From Streptomyces sannanensis (GTDB lineage Bacteria > Actinomycetota > Actinomycetes > Streptomycetales > Streptomycetaceae), in assembly GCF_039536205.1 (NCBI RefSeq), contig NZ_BAAAYL010000001.1, forward strand, positions 1,922,001-1,986,000: 64,000 bases of DNA. The letters are read 5' to 3'. Under the pieces are notes generated by a model. It ran no database searches. It saw nothing but the letters and a program-made list of their open reading frames with translations, and was not told the DNA's origin. A program made the translations under genes and the position numbers. How positions within the stretch are numbered: position 1 is the first letter of the stretch; each line of letters opens with the position of its first letter. This document shows, piece by piece, positions 46,812-54,271 of the stretch.

Positions 46812-47237
46812 TTACGTGCCGTCGGTCCAGTACCGCTGCAGCCGGGCCACCGCCTCTTCCTTGGTCAGCGCGGCGACCTCCTCCTCGGCAAGGCCGACCC
46901 GATGGATCAGCAGGTGGACCAGATCCGCCGGTAGCGATTCCTTCGGTACGGGAGGAGCGCCCCGGTCCGGGAGCCGGTCGTCGAGCACACACTCCCAGAA
47001 CTCGTCCTCGGTGATGTCGAGTTGGTCGCGCAGGATGTGGCGCCACATGGCTTGGCCGTAGACCGTGCGGTCGACCGGATGTGAGATACGGGTACGCAAA
47101 ATCCGCCCGTCGTGCAGCGTCAGCTCGTAAGTGACGTGATGGGTCCCGGTGCGCCCGCGTGCGTCTCGCACCCGTTTCCACGCCTCGACGACGCAGAACC
47201 GATCATGGCGCTCGCGGTCCGGTTGCGGTCGGCTCAT
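46812..47237 (-). CDS. Putative toxin, translational-repressor-like partner of a Phd-type antitoxin
   Basis: 141 residues. It reads like proteins annotated as cytotoxic translational repressors of toxin-antitoxin systems: RFCVVEAWKRVRDARGRTGT, HHVTYELTLHDGRILRTRIS, HILRDQLDITEDEFWECV, and PADLVHLLIHRVGLAEEEVA. No RelE catalytic set is obvious. The ATG shares one base with the stop of the antitoxin gene (TGATG), so it is the second gene of a pair. The target is unknown. Confidence 0.7.
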   Translation of the reverse strand: MSRPQPDRERHDRFCVVEAWKRVRDARGRTGTHHVTYELTLHDGRILRTRISHPVDRTVYGQAMWRHILRDQLDITEDEFWECVLDDRLPDRGAPPVPKESLPADLVHLLIHRVGLAEEEVAALTKEEAVARLQRYWTDGT

Positions 47238-47650
47238 CACGCTGCCCCCACCAACCAGTCGGCCAGCTGCTGGTCGTTGCTCAGGGCGATCAGCTGCACC
47301 AAGCCCCAGTTGCCCTGATGGTTGGGGGCCATCCGCAGCCGGTCCTGCCAGTCGTCTGCATACTCGCGCAGAGCATCGACCATCTCCCCTATGGCTTCGT
47401 CGAAGGATGCCCCATCGGCGGCCACCGGGAGCCCGGGGATGAACACCGACCAGCCGCCGGCTTCCGCCACGACCTCGGCCTTGGACGGGCAGACCAGCGA
47501 CAGGTGGTGGCGCAGTCGCTCGACATCCACGACGGCAGCGCACTCGGCGTCTCGCCGCACGGTGGCAACCCGTCCTTCACTGGCTGCGTCGAGAAGGTCC
47601 TTCAGGTGCGCACGCGCCTCGGTGTAGCTCTCGTAATGCACTGCGGACAT
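47237..47650 (-). CDS. Phd/YefM-type antitoxin with a HicB-like C-terminus
   Basis: 137 residues. The N-terminus ESYTEARAHLKDLLDAASEG is a Phd/YefM DNA-binding start. It is followed by VATVRRDAECAAVVDVERLR, the usual strand-helix. The second half (GGWSVFIPGLPVAADGASFDEAIGEM ... ALREYADDW) looks like a HicB-type strand pattern with the D-G-x-S-x-D-E-A motif. So it is a mixed antitoxin. Expression is likely self-regulated through the short repeats at 47701-47727. It is divergent from the 47913 operon. Confidence 0.75.
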   Translation of the reverse strand: MSAVHYESYTEARAHLKDLLDAASEGRVATVRRDAECAAVVDVERLRHHLSLVCPSKAEVVAEAGGWSVFIPGLPVAADGASFDEAIGEMVDALREYADDWQDRLRMAPNHQGNWGLVQLIALSNDQQLADWLVGAA

Positions 47651-47700
47651 GGGACAGGCCTCCTCGGCATTCCAGACATACAGACTGACTCAGCGCAAGC

Positions 47701-47727
47701 AAGTACGTCAAGTACGCCACGTACGTA
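47701..47727. promoter_or_regulatory. Three 9-bp iterons between the antitoxin and the TROVE/vWA gene
   Basis: AAGTACGTC, AAGTACGCC and ACGTACGTA follow each other without a gap. They lie 51 bases before the antitoxin start and 186 before the divergent operon. They look like an antitoxin operator. Confidence 0.5.
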
Positions 47728-47912
47728 TCCGGCATGCGCTATCAACGTCGCCCCCCGATATCCGGTGGCGGGCCCCCCGCAGCCCGGTGTTACGTTTCCC
47801 CCGCCGGCCGCGGGACTCCGGTGCGACTTCCGGGACCCGCCTTTGAAGCAGTGTTTTCGCTGTTCGCGCCCTCATTCCCCGGCCGGCATCCGCACACCTA
47901 CCGGGGGATCTC

Positions 47913-49319
47913 ATGGCGGAGACCTGTGCCGACCTCATTGCGGCCGAGGACGTCCTGCTCTTTGTCAACGCCGCCGTCACCGCCACCGGCCAGCGGGAGT
48001 TCCGCTCGCAGGGGTACGAGCAGCAGCTCTCCCTCGACTTCCTGCACGAGTACGTCCGGGTCAACTACCGCCGGGTCTACGCCGCTGTGCTCGCGCTCGA
48101 CATCAACGACCACAACGCCGCCCTGATCGTCCGGCGCCTCCTGGAGACCGCCGCCGAGGCGGAACCGGAGCAGAAGCGCATCGAGGGGCGGCTGATCGCG
48201 GCCCGGCTGGCGGTGCTGCCGCCGCAGCGCGTGTACCGGCTGTTCCGCACCCTGCGCGAGGCGAAGGTCAACAACCGCCGCACCCGCGCCATCATGCGCG
48301 ACTGGCTCGCGGCCCGCCCGCACCCGGGCATGGACGCGGTGAAGTACCGCCGCGGGCTGAAGACCGCCGCACGGCACATTCATCTCCCGTACGGAGGGGC
48401 GGAGATCGGGGACTTCCTGTTCCGCCCCGGCCGCCGCGCCCGCTACGAGCACGAGCTGCTGGACACCTACCGCCGCGCGCGGTATGAGCAGGCCGCGCTC
48501 TACGAGCTGCCGTTCACCGTCGCCGAGGGCTTCGCCGCCAAGCACGGCATCCCACGCGGCGCGTTCCTGGAGCGGATCGCCCCGCGCATGACCCGGCTGG
48601 AGCGGCTGCGTACCCAGCGCACCGTCCCCGGGGCCGATCTGACCGTCATGCCGCTGACCCGGCTGGCGCTGTACGTGCTGTCACTGGACATCGACGAGCG
48701 GGTGCGCCGCCGCGCCGAGCTGACGGGTGCGCTGCGGGCCGCCGCGCACCGGGCGGCCGGGCCGCACGCCGGGTCGTGGGGGCGGGTCGCGGCGGTGCTG
48801 GACGACAGCTACTCGTCGTCCGGCTCGAGCGAGAAGCGGCGCCGTCCACTGGCCGTCGCGCTCGCCTGCCACTTCCTACTGGAGGCGCTCGCGGAGTCGT
48901 ATGTACCGCTGTGGACGTCGGGGGGCACGGATCCGCTGCTGGTGCGCCCGTACGGGCCGACGCCGCTCGGCCTGCGGATCGTCGACGCCCTGGAACACGC
49001 CCCGGAGCGGCTGGTGATCGTGTCGGACGGCTGGGACAACGCGCCGCCGGGCCTGGCGGGGGAGGTTCTGCGGGTGTGGCGTACCCGGCTCGACCGGGAC
49101 CGGCGCACCAGTGTCGTGCATATGAACCCGGTGTACGACGCGGACGGTTTCGATGTGCGCCGGCTGGCGCCGGGCGTGCCGACGGCCGGTGTCCGTGACG
49201 CGGAGGATCTGCCGGCGCTGGTGGAGGTCGCGCAGTTCGCGGAGGGCCGTACGGGCCTGGCCGGGCTGCATGCCTACCTGGACCGCCGGGTGGACCGTTT
49301 CCTCGGGGAGGGGCGATGA
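47913..49319 (+). CDS. TROVE/vWA-like protein (Ro60-like), first gene of a two-gene operon
   Basis: 468 residues. The first ~260 residues are all-helical, with TROVE-like segments: RLFRTLREAKVNNRRTRAIM and DAVKYRRGLKTAARHIHLPY. The C-terminal ~180 residues are a von Willebrand A domain: the MIDAS motif D-x-S-x-S is in AVLDDSYSSSGSS, the Thr is in PYGPTPLGLRI, and the acidic loop is in LVIVSDGWDN. Ro60-type proteins bind Y RNA or misfolded RNA. The RNA role here is inference. The ATG at 47913 follows GGGGGATCTC. Its TGA overlaps the next ATG by four bases. Confidence 0.7.
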   Translation: MAETCADLIAAEDVLLFVNAAVTATGQREFRSQGYEQQLSLDFLHEYVRVNYRRVYAAVLALDINDHNAALIVRRLLETAAEAEPEQKRIEGRLIAARLAVLPPQRVYRLFRTLREAKVNNRRTRAIMRDWLAARPHPGMDAVKYRRGLKTAARHIHLPYGGAEIGDFLFRPGRRARYEHELLDTYRRARYEQAALYELPFTVAEGFAAKHGIPRGAFLERIAPRMTRLERLRTQRTVPGADLTVMPLTRLALYVLSLDIDERVRRRAELTGALRAAAHRAAGPHAGSWGRVAAVLDDSYSSSGSSEKRRRPLAVALACHFLLEALAESYVPLWTSGGTDPLLVRPYGPTPLGLRIVDALEHAPERLVIVSDGWDNAPPGLAGEVLRVWRTRLDRDRRTSVVHMNPVYDADGFDVRRLAPGVPTAGVRDAEDLPALVEVAQFAEGRTGLAGLHAYLDRRVDRFLGEGR

Positions 49320-50464
49320 CCAGGCTGGACATGACGGGGCTGTCGGCCCGGCCGGCCCAGGTGTGGGGCGGCATCCGGCTGGTCCCGCTGGTGCGCGAGG
49401 AACCACTGGAGGGGCTGCGGCTGCGCCATGAGGTGTACGGCCAGGGGTACGCGGCCGTCGACGCGGGGGCCGCGACGTATGTCTCGTACATTCCGCACGG
49501 TTTCGTCGCCGACTGGTCGGGCGACGGTACACAGTCCGCGTCCTACGGCACCCAGCTGAGCGGCATGTACGCGGAGGGCGGCCCGCCCGCGTGCGTTCCG
49601 CTGCGCTTCCACCACCGGATGGCGAAACGCGGGCGCGGCGAGAGGCTTCTCCGGTTCCTTCCTCTGCATCTCGCCCTGGAGGGCTATCTGGCGCTGCACT
49701 TCGGCGGCCCGACGGTGGCCTGGGACGAGTGGTCGCAGCAGGCGGTACGGAGGGGCCTGTCACCGCGCGCCGAGGCCGCCTACCGGGGCGCCGAGGTGCC
49801 CGGGCTCGCGGACGCGCTGCGGATCTTCGAGATCCATCCGGGCCAGTGCGGTGTGCTGGTGTACGCGGCGGACGCGCTTGCCGCCGCCTTCGTGGTCCCG
49901 CATCCGGACGACTACCGCGCCCTCCACGCCAGTCTGCTGGAGGACCTGTACGGCGAGCTGGTGCACCAGTACGCCCTCTACACCCGCCCGGTGCCGGAGT
50001 TCGAGGCTCGCATCACCGGCTCGGCGTATGTGCGTACCCTCGCGGATCTGCGGGCGGCGGCGCAGGAGCAGCTTCGGGCGTGGAGCGAGGCGCACGACAC
50101 GGTGTTCGCGGGCGGGCTGCTGGACGCCTCGTACTCCTTCGAGCGCGTGTATCGCATGGGTTCAAATGATTTGTGGCGATTTCTTCCGCCGTTCACGCGC
50201 GGCGGACAGGAGCAGCACATCGGCGAGACGATCACCGACCACAAGGGGCGGGTGGCGTATCTCAAGACGTTCCGGCTGTCCGAGAGCCAGATCCGGCGCG
50301 GTCATCTGCTGCGAAGGCTCACACAGAACGACTGGCAACTCACGCGTACGGCCGAGGCGTTGGGGACGACAGTGGAGGAGCTTGCCCGGCGCATCCGCGC
50401 CGCAGGCTTCGAATCATTGCTCAAGCCGGACGTCGGGCATGCGAAACAAAGGAAGCCCATGTAA
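49316..50464 (+). CDS. ARPP-2-like protein with Fis-like C-terminal helices
   Basis: 382 residues. The body resembles proteins labelled ARPP-2, a group tied to predicted RNA repair in biological conflicts. Seen: VWGGIRLVPLVREEPLEGLR, TYVSYIPHGFVADWSGDGT, FLPLHLALEGYLALHFGGP, and IFEIHPGQCGVLVYAADALA. No catalytic motif is certain. The last ~55 residues (RGHLLRRLTQNDWQLTRTAE, ALGTTVEELARRIRAAGF) match the Fis/NtrC-type HTH pattern with an L-T-x-T-A-E-A-L-G turn. It is coupled to the TROVE/vWA gene by ATGA. Its stop codon lies inside the GlnR box of glnII. Confidence 0.65.
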   Translation: MTRLDMTGLSARPAQVWGGIRLVPLVREEPLEGLRLRHEVYGQGYAAVDAGAATYVSYIPHGFVADWSGDGTQSASYGTQLSGMYAEGGPPACVPLRFHHRMAKRGRGERLLRFLPLHLALEGYLALHFGGPTVAWDEWSQQAVRRGLSPRAEAAYRGAEVPGLADALRIFEIHPGQCGVLVYAADALAAAFVVPHPDDYRALHASLLEDLYGELVHQYALYTRPVPEFEARITGSAYVRTLADLRAAAQEQLRAWSEAHDTVFAGGLLDASYSFERVYRMGSNDLWRFLPPFTRGGQEQHIGETITDHKGRVAYLKTFRLSESQIRRGHLLRRLTQNDWQLTRTAEALGTTVEELARRIRAAGFESLLKPDVGHAKQRKPM

Positions 50465-50498
50465 CACGGGGTTCACAAACGGGCAACGGCCGGGAAAT
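50461..50498 (+). promoter_or_regulatory. GlnR box of glnII
   Basis: The arrangement is GTAAC-n6-TTCAC-n6-GCAAC-n6-GAAAT, two a-b pairs with exact six-base spacing. It lies 74 bases before the glnII start. The first site covers the stop codon of the 49316 gene (TAA at 50462-50464). Confidence 0.85.
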
Positions 50499-50571
50499 CA
50501 CAGATTGCGAAGCTCTGGCCCAGACAGCGCCGCACCGCTGCCTCCCGCTACGCCCCGAAGGATGGCTTTCC

Positions 50572-51591
50572 GTGACGTTCAAGGCCGAGTACATCTGGAT
50601 CGACGGCACCGAGCCGACGGCCAAGCTCCGCTCCAAGACGAAGGTCCTGGCGGACGGAGCCGAGCTGCCGCTCTGGGGCTTCGACGGTTCCAGCACCAAC
50701 CAGGCCAAGGGTCGCGCCTCCGACCTCGTGCTCAAGCCGGTCTACACCTGCCCGGACCCGATCCGCGGCGGTGACAGCGTCCTGGTTCTGTGCGAGGTCC
50801 TCAACACGGACATGACCCCGCACGAGTCCAACACCCGTGCGCAGCTGGCGGAGGTCACGGAGCGGTTCGCCGCGCAGGAGCCGATCTTCGGCATCGAGCA
50901 GGAGTACACCTTCTTCGACGGCCAGCGCCCGCTCGGCTTCCCGCAGGGCGGCTTCCCCGCCCCGCAGGGCGGCTACTACTGCGGTGTCGGCGCCGACGAG
51001 ATCTTCGGCCGCGACATCGTCGAGATGCACCTCGACCACTGCCTCGCCGCCGGCCTGGAGATCTCCGGCATCAACGCCGAGGTCATGCCGGGTCAGTGGG
51101 AGTTCCAGGTCGGCCCGGTGGACCCGCTGAAGGTCTCGGACCAGATGTGGATCGCCCGCTGGCTGCTCTACCGCACCGCCGAGGACTTCGACGTCTCCGC
51201 GACGCTCGACCCGAAGCCGGTGAAGGGCGACTGGAACGGCGCCGGCGCGCACACCAACTTCTCCACCAAGGCGATGCGCGAGGGTTACGACGCGATCATC
51301 ACCGCCTGCGAGTCGCTGGGCGAGGGCTCCAAGCCGATGGACCACGTCAAGAACTACGGCGCCGGCATCGACGACCGCCTGACCGGTATGCACGAGACCG
51401 CCCCGTGGAACGAGTACAGCTACGGCGTCTCCGACCGCGGTGCCTCGGTCCGTATCCCGTGGCAGGTCGAGCGGGACGGCAAGGGCTACATCGAGGACCG
51501 CCGCCCGAACGCGAACGTCGACCCGTACGTGGTGACCCGCCTGCTGGTGGACACCTGCTGCGCCGCGCTGGAGAAGGCCGGCCAGGTCTGA
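50572..51591 (+). CDS. glnII: Glutamine synthetase type II
   Basis: 339 residues, the eukaryote-like GSII length. Seen: EYIWIDGTEPTAKLRSKTKV, LWGFDGSSTNQAKGRASDLV, FGIEQEYTFFDG (metal-ligand Glu), QWEFQVGPVDPLKVSDQMW, NGAGAHTNFSTKAMRE (ATP/NH3 site) and DRLTGMHETAPWNEYSYGV. The start is GTG 50572 behind GAAGGA. It is a second glutamine synthetase, usually for scarce nitrogen, and the GlnR box supports that. Confidence 0.97.
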   Translation: MTFKAEYIWIDGTEPTAKLRSKTKVLADGAELPLWGFDGSSTNQAKGRASDLVLKPVYTCPDPIRGGDSVLVLCEVLNTDMTPHESNTRAQLAEVTERFAAQEPIFGIEQEYTFFDGQRPLGFPQGGFPAPQGGYYCGVGADEIFGRDIVEMHLDHCLAAGLEISGINAEVMPGQWEFQVGPVDPLKVSDQMWIARWLLYRTAEDFDVSATLDPKPVKGDWNGAGAHTNFSTKAMREGYDAIITACESLGEGSKPMDHVKNYGAGIDDRLTGMHETAPWNEYSYGVSDRGASVRIPWQVERDGKGYIEDRRPNANVDPYVVTRLLVDTCCAALEKAGQV

Positions 51592-51609
51592 TCCTCCCCG
51601 CACCCGTAG

Positions 51610-51642
51610 AGGGGGCGTCCGCCGGACCGGCGGACGCCCCCT
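51610..51642 (+). terminator. Terminator of glnII
   Basis: AGGGGGCGTCCGCCGG and CCGGCGGACGCCCCCT form a perfect long stem with a single-base apex, 19 bases past the stop, followed by TT. Confidence 0.9.
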
Positions 51643-51719
51643 TCATGTCATGCTGTCCGGATCCGGTCCGCAGAACGGCGGGCCGACCGCGCCACCGGGC
51701 GGCACGGACCACCCGCACC

Positions 51720-51890
51720 GGGTGCACACCCATGACCATCTGGTCACCACGGTGTGGGGGTACGGCCATGTCGGCGACAGGACCGTGGACGGCCCTGTCG
51801 CCCGGCTGCGCCGCAAGCTGGGCGCCGACCCGGCACACGACCCAGACCGTGCGCCGGGTCGGCTACAAGTGCGCGCCCCGACGGGCAGGA
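51720..51890 (+). pseudogene. Remnant of an OmpR-type response-regulator DNA-binding domain, frameshifted
   Basis: One frame reads HDHLVTTVWGYGHVGDRTVD, then GPVARLRRKLGADPAH. The next frame continues TTQTVRRVGYKCAP from about 51838. Together these are the end of a trans_reg_C winged helix: the recognition-helix region V..RTVD..VARLRRKLG and the VRRVGYK wing. The receiver domain is missing. It lies between glnII and the PepSY gene. Confidence 0.65.
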
Positions 51891-51926
51891 CCGGGCACCG
51901 GGGCTCGAAGCCCCGGCCTCTCGATC

Positions 51927-53393
51927 TCAGACCGCCCGCGAGCGGGCGCGGGCGCGGGCCATGAACCCCAGCAGCAGGTCCACGGCCAGGAACACCAGCA
52001 GGCTGATGCCCAGCATCGGGACGAACCAGCCGGCCAGCGCGGTGACCACGGCGAGCGGCAGAAGGACCGGCAGCGGAACCTTCCGCCAGGCGCCCCGCGG
52101 CATCGGCCGGCCGAAGCTCAGTGTGCGGTCCTTGGTCGGCCTGCGGTGCCACCACATCCGGTAGCTCCAGACGATGAGCAGGATCAGCGCGACGGCGAGC
52201 GCGGCCAGCGCGAGCTGGTTGAACATGCCGAGGAAGACGCCCATGTGTGCGTCGATGCCGATGCGCGTGAGCTTGGCGAGCAGGGGGTATTCGGCGAAGC
52301 GGAGTTCGTCGATGATCTTGCCGTCGGCCGGGTTCACGGCGACCGAGTCGAGGTGGACCGGGAACTGCTGGTCGGCCTCCGCGACGACATATCCCTCGCC
52401 CTCGGCCGGCAGGACGACCGAGACCGGGCCGTCGGTGTCGATACCGGCGGAACGAGCCGCGGCCACCGCCCGGTCGATGCCGATGTCGTGGCCCGCGTGG
52501 CCGTCATGGCCCCCGGCTGCCCCGCCGTGGTGACCCTCATGGCCGCCGCCGTCCGCTTCGGTGGAGGACGGCTCGACGGCAGCGGAGACCGACGGCGTCG
52601 CGCCCCCGAGCCGGTCCTGGACCATGCCGATGTTCTCGCCCGCGTACGTCGACCAGGTCAGGCCGGTCGCCGACAGCGCGACGAGTCCGGCGGCCGCCCA
52701 CAGGCCGATGACTCCGTGCCGCGAGAGTGTCCGGCGGCGGCCGGTGGCGCCGCGCTCCGGCAGGGTCAGCGCACGCCTGGCGGACCGCTTGCGGCCGATC
52801 CAGAGCAGCACACCGCCGAGTGCGACCACCCAGAGCCAGCTGGCGGCCATTTCACTGTAGTTATGGCCGAAATCGCCGAGGTGCAGGTCGACGTGCAGCT
52901 CGCTGAGCCAGGCGCGCAGCGGGAGGGCGCCGGCGGAGTCGGTCAGTTCGCCGCGTACCTCTGCCGTGTACGGGTCGACGAAGACGGCGAGGGACTCCCC
53001 CTCGTCGACCTCCGGGCTCGACATCAGGACACGGGTGCTCGCGTCGTCCTCGGCCGAGGGCCGGACGGCGGTGACGGTTCCTTCGGGGTGGGCGTCGCGG
53101 GCGGCCCGGACCTGCTCGGAGAGCGGGACGGTCTTCTCTCCGACGGGAACAGTCAGCTCATGCCGGTAGACGATCTCCTCGGCCTGGTAGGAGAGCGCGT
53201 ACAGCAGTCCGCTGAAGGCGGCGACGAGCAGCAGCGGGGCGATCAGGACGCCCGCGTAGAAGTGGATGCGCAGGACCAGCGGGCGCAGCGCGCTCCAGGT
53301 GGATCTGCCGGCCGGGGCCCCGGCTTCGGAGGCGAGGGCGGATCGCGCTTCGTCACCGGCTTCGGTGCCCCGCGGTGATGTGTCAATGGACAT
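51927..53393 (-). CDS. PepSY-type membrane protein with a His-rich loop
   Basis: 488 residues. The PepSY-TM pattern shows four transmembrane helices: VLRIHFYAGVLIAPLLLVAA, SWLWVVALGGVLLWIG, GLWAAAGLVALSATGLTW, and QLALAALAVALILLIVW with YRMWWHRRP. Two PepSY-like outside domains lie between. A loop GGGHEGHHGGAAGGHDGHAG before the second PepSY region is rich in His and likely binds a metal. The family (PiuB-type) is linked to iron or copper acquisition. It is followed on the minus strand by none, but 49 bases upstream is the membrane partner. Confidence 0.85.
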   Translation of the reverse strand: MSIDTSPRGTEAGDEARSALASEAGAPAGRSTWSALRPLVLRIHFYAGVLIAPLLLVAAFSGLLYALSYQAEEIVYRHELTVPVGEKTVPLSEQVRAARDAHPEGTVTAVRPSAEDDASTRVLMSSPEVDEGESLAVFVDPYTAEVRGELTDSAGALPLRAWLSELHVDLHLGDFGHNYSEMAASWLWVVALGGVLLWIGRKRSARRALTLPERGATGRRRTLSRHGVIGLWAAAGLVALSATGLTWSTYAGENIGMVQDRLGGATPSVSAAVEPSSTEADGGGHEGHHGGAAGGHDGHAGHDIGIDRAVAAARSAGIDTDGPVSVVLPAEGEGYVVAEADQQFPVHLDSVAVNPADGKIIDELRFAEYPLLAKLTRIGIDAHMGVFLGMFNQLALAALAVALILLIVWSYRMWWHRRPTKDRTLSFGRPMPRGAWRKVPLPVLLPLAVVTALAGWFVPMLGISLLVFLAVDLLLGFMARARARSRAV

Positions 53394-53441
53394 GCGTGTC
53401 CTCGGAGTCGGCGTTTGACATGGGGGGAAGCGGCCCCCGGA

Positions 53442-54092
53442 TCAGACGTGCGCTCCAGGGACCGTGGCGCGGGGTGAGGACAGCGGGGGCGGCCCGCGCC
53501 AGGACACCGCATGGGCGAGGACGGCACTGTGCGGACGGACGGCCGGGATGCGCGGCTGCCGTGCATGACGCGGCAGTTCGGGAACGGGTACGAGCGCAAG
53601 GAGCAGCCGCAGGGGCGTGAAGGCAAGGGCACCCACCACATGGGCCAGCCGGAAGAAGGCCGCTTCGCCGCGCGCCAGCCACAGCGCGCAGACGAGCGCG
53701 GCTAGGAGGTGGACGGCGGCCATGGCAGCCGTACCGTGACCGGCCGAGGACACGGGCACGGACATGGCGTCATGACCCCTGACCATGTCGCCCATGTTCG
53801 GGCCACCCATACGAGGCCCGCTCATACGGCTGTCGGCCGCCTGCGCCGTACCGAAGAGCAGATGCAGTGCGCCCTGTACGGCGAGCAGCCCGCCCCCGAT
53901 GGCCACGGTGCCGCGCCTGCGGCGCCCCGCACCCCAGGCGAGAACACCGGTCACCAGAAAGGCGACCGGCAACGACGATGCGGGGAGGTCATGCCCTGAC
54001 ATGAAAAAATGCCCCACGGCAGCACTGATGACGCACACCGCCGCGAACAGTGCGGCTCTCAGCACGCGCACAGGCGACCGGGCATCCGTCAT
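53442..54092 (-). CDS. Membrane protein with Met/His-rich loop, partner of PepSY gene
   Basis: 216 residues, about five transmembrane segments. A loop between helices reads DSRMSGPRMGGPNMGDMVRG and then HDAM. That Met/His pattern is typical of copper-handling proteins. The C-terminal part is basic and Pro-rich. It is upstream and co-directional with the PepSY gene (48-base gap), so they are likely one operon. The metal is not shown; copper is my reading from the Met clusters. The ATG at 54092 is chosen. Confidence 0.7.
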   Translation of the reverse strand: MTDARSPVRVLRAALFAAVCVISAAVGHFFMSGHDLPASSLPVAFLVTGVLAWGAGRRRRGTVAIGGGLLAVQGALHLLFGTAQAADSRMSGPRMGGPNMGDMVRGHDAMSVPVSSAGHGTAAMAAVHLLAALVCALWLARGEAAFFRLAHVVGALAFTPLRLLLALVPVPELPRHARQPRIPAVRPHSAVLAHAVSWRGPPPLSSPRATVPGAHV

Positions 54093-54271
54093 GGTCCGCT
54101 TATCGTGCCACCGTCCCCGGCGGTGTAAACGGCACGGACCGACGATCATCCGGAGGTGGTGCCGGCTACACCCCCGGTACGGGTGCGGGGGCCAGTGATC
54201 CGGACCGCCGTTGCCCGGGAGACTGGGACAGCGTCCGACCAAGGCGGGCCGCCGAAAAGGGAGGGAACCCA

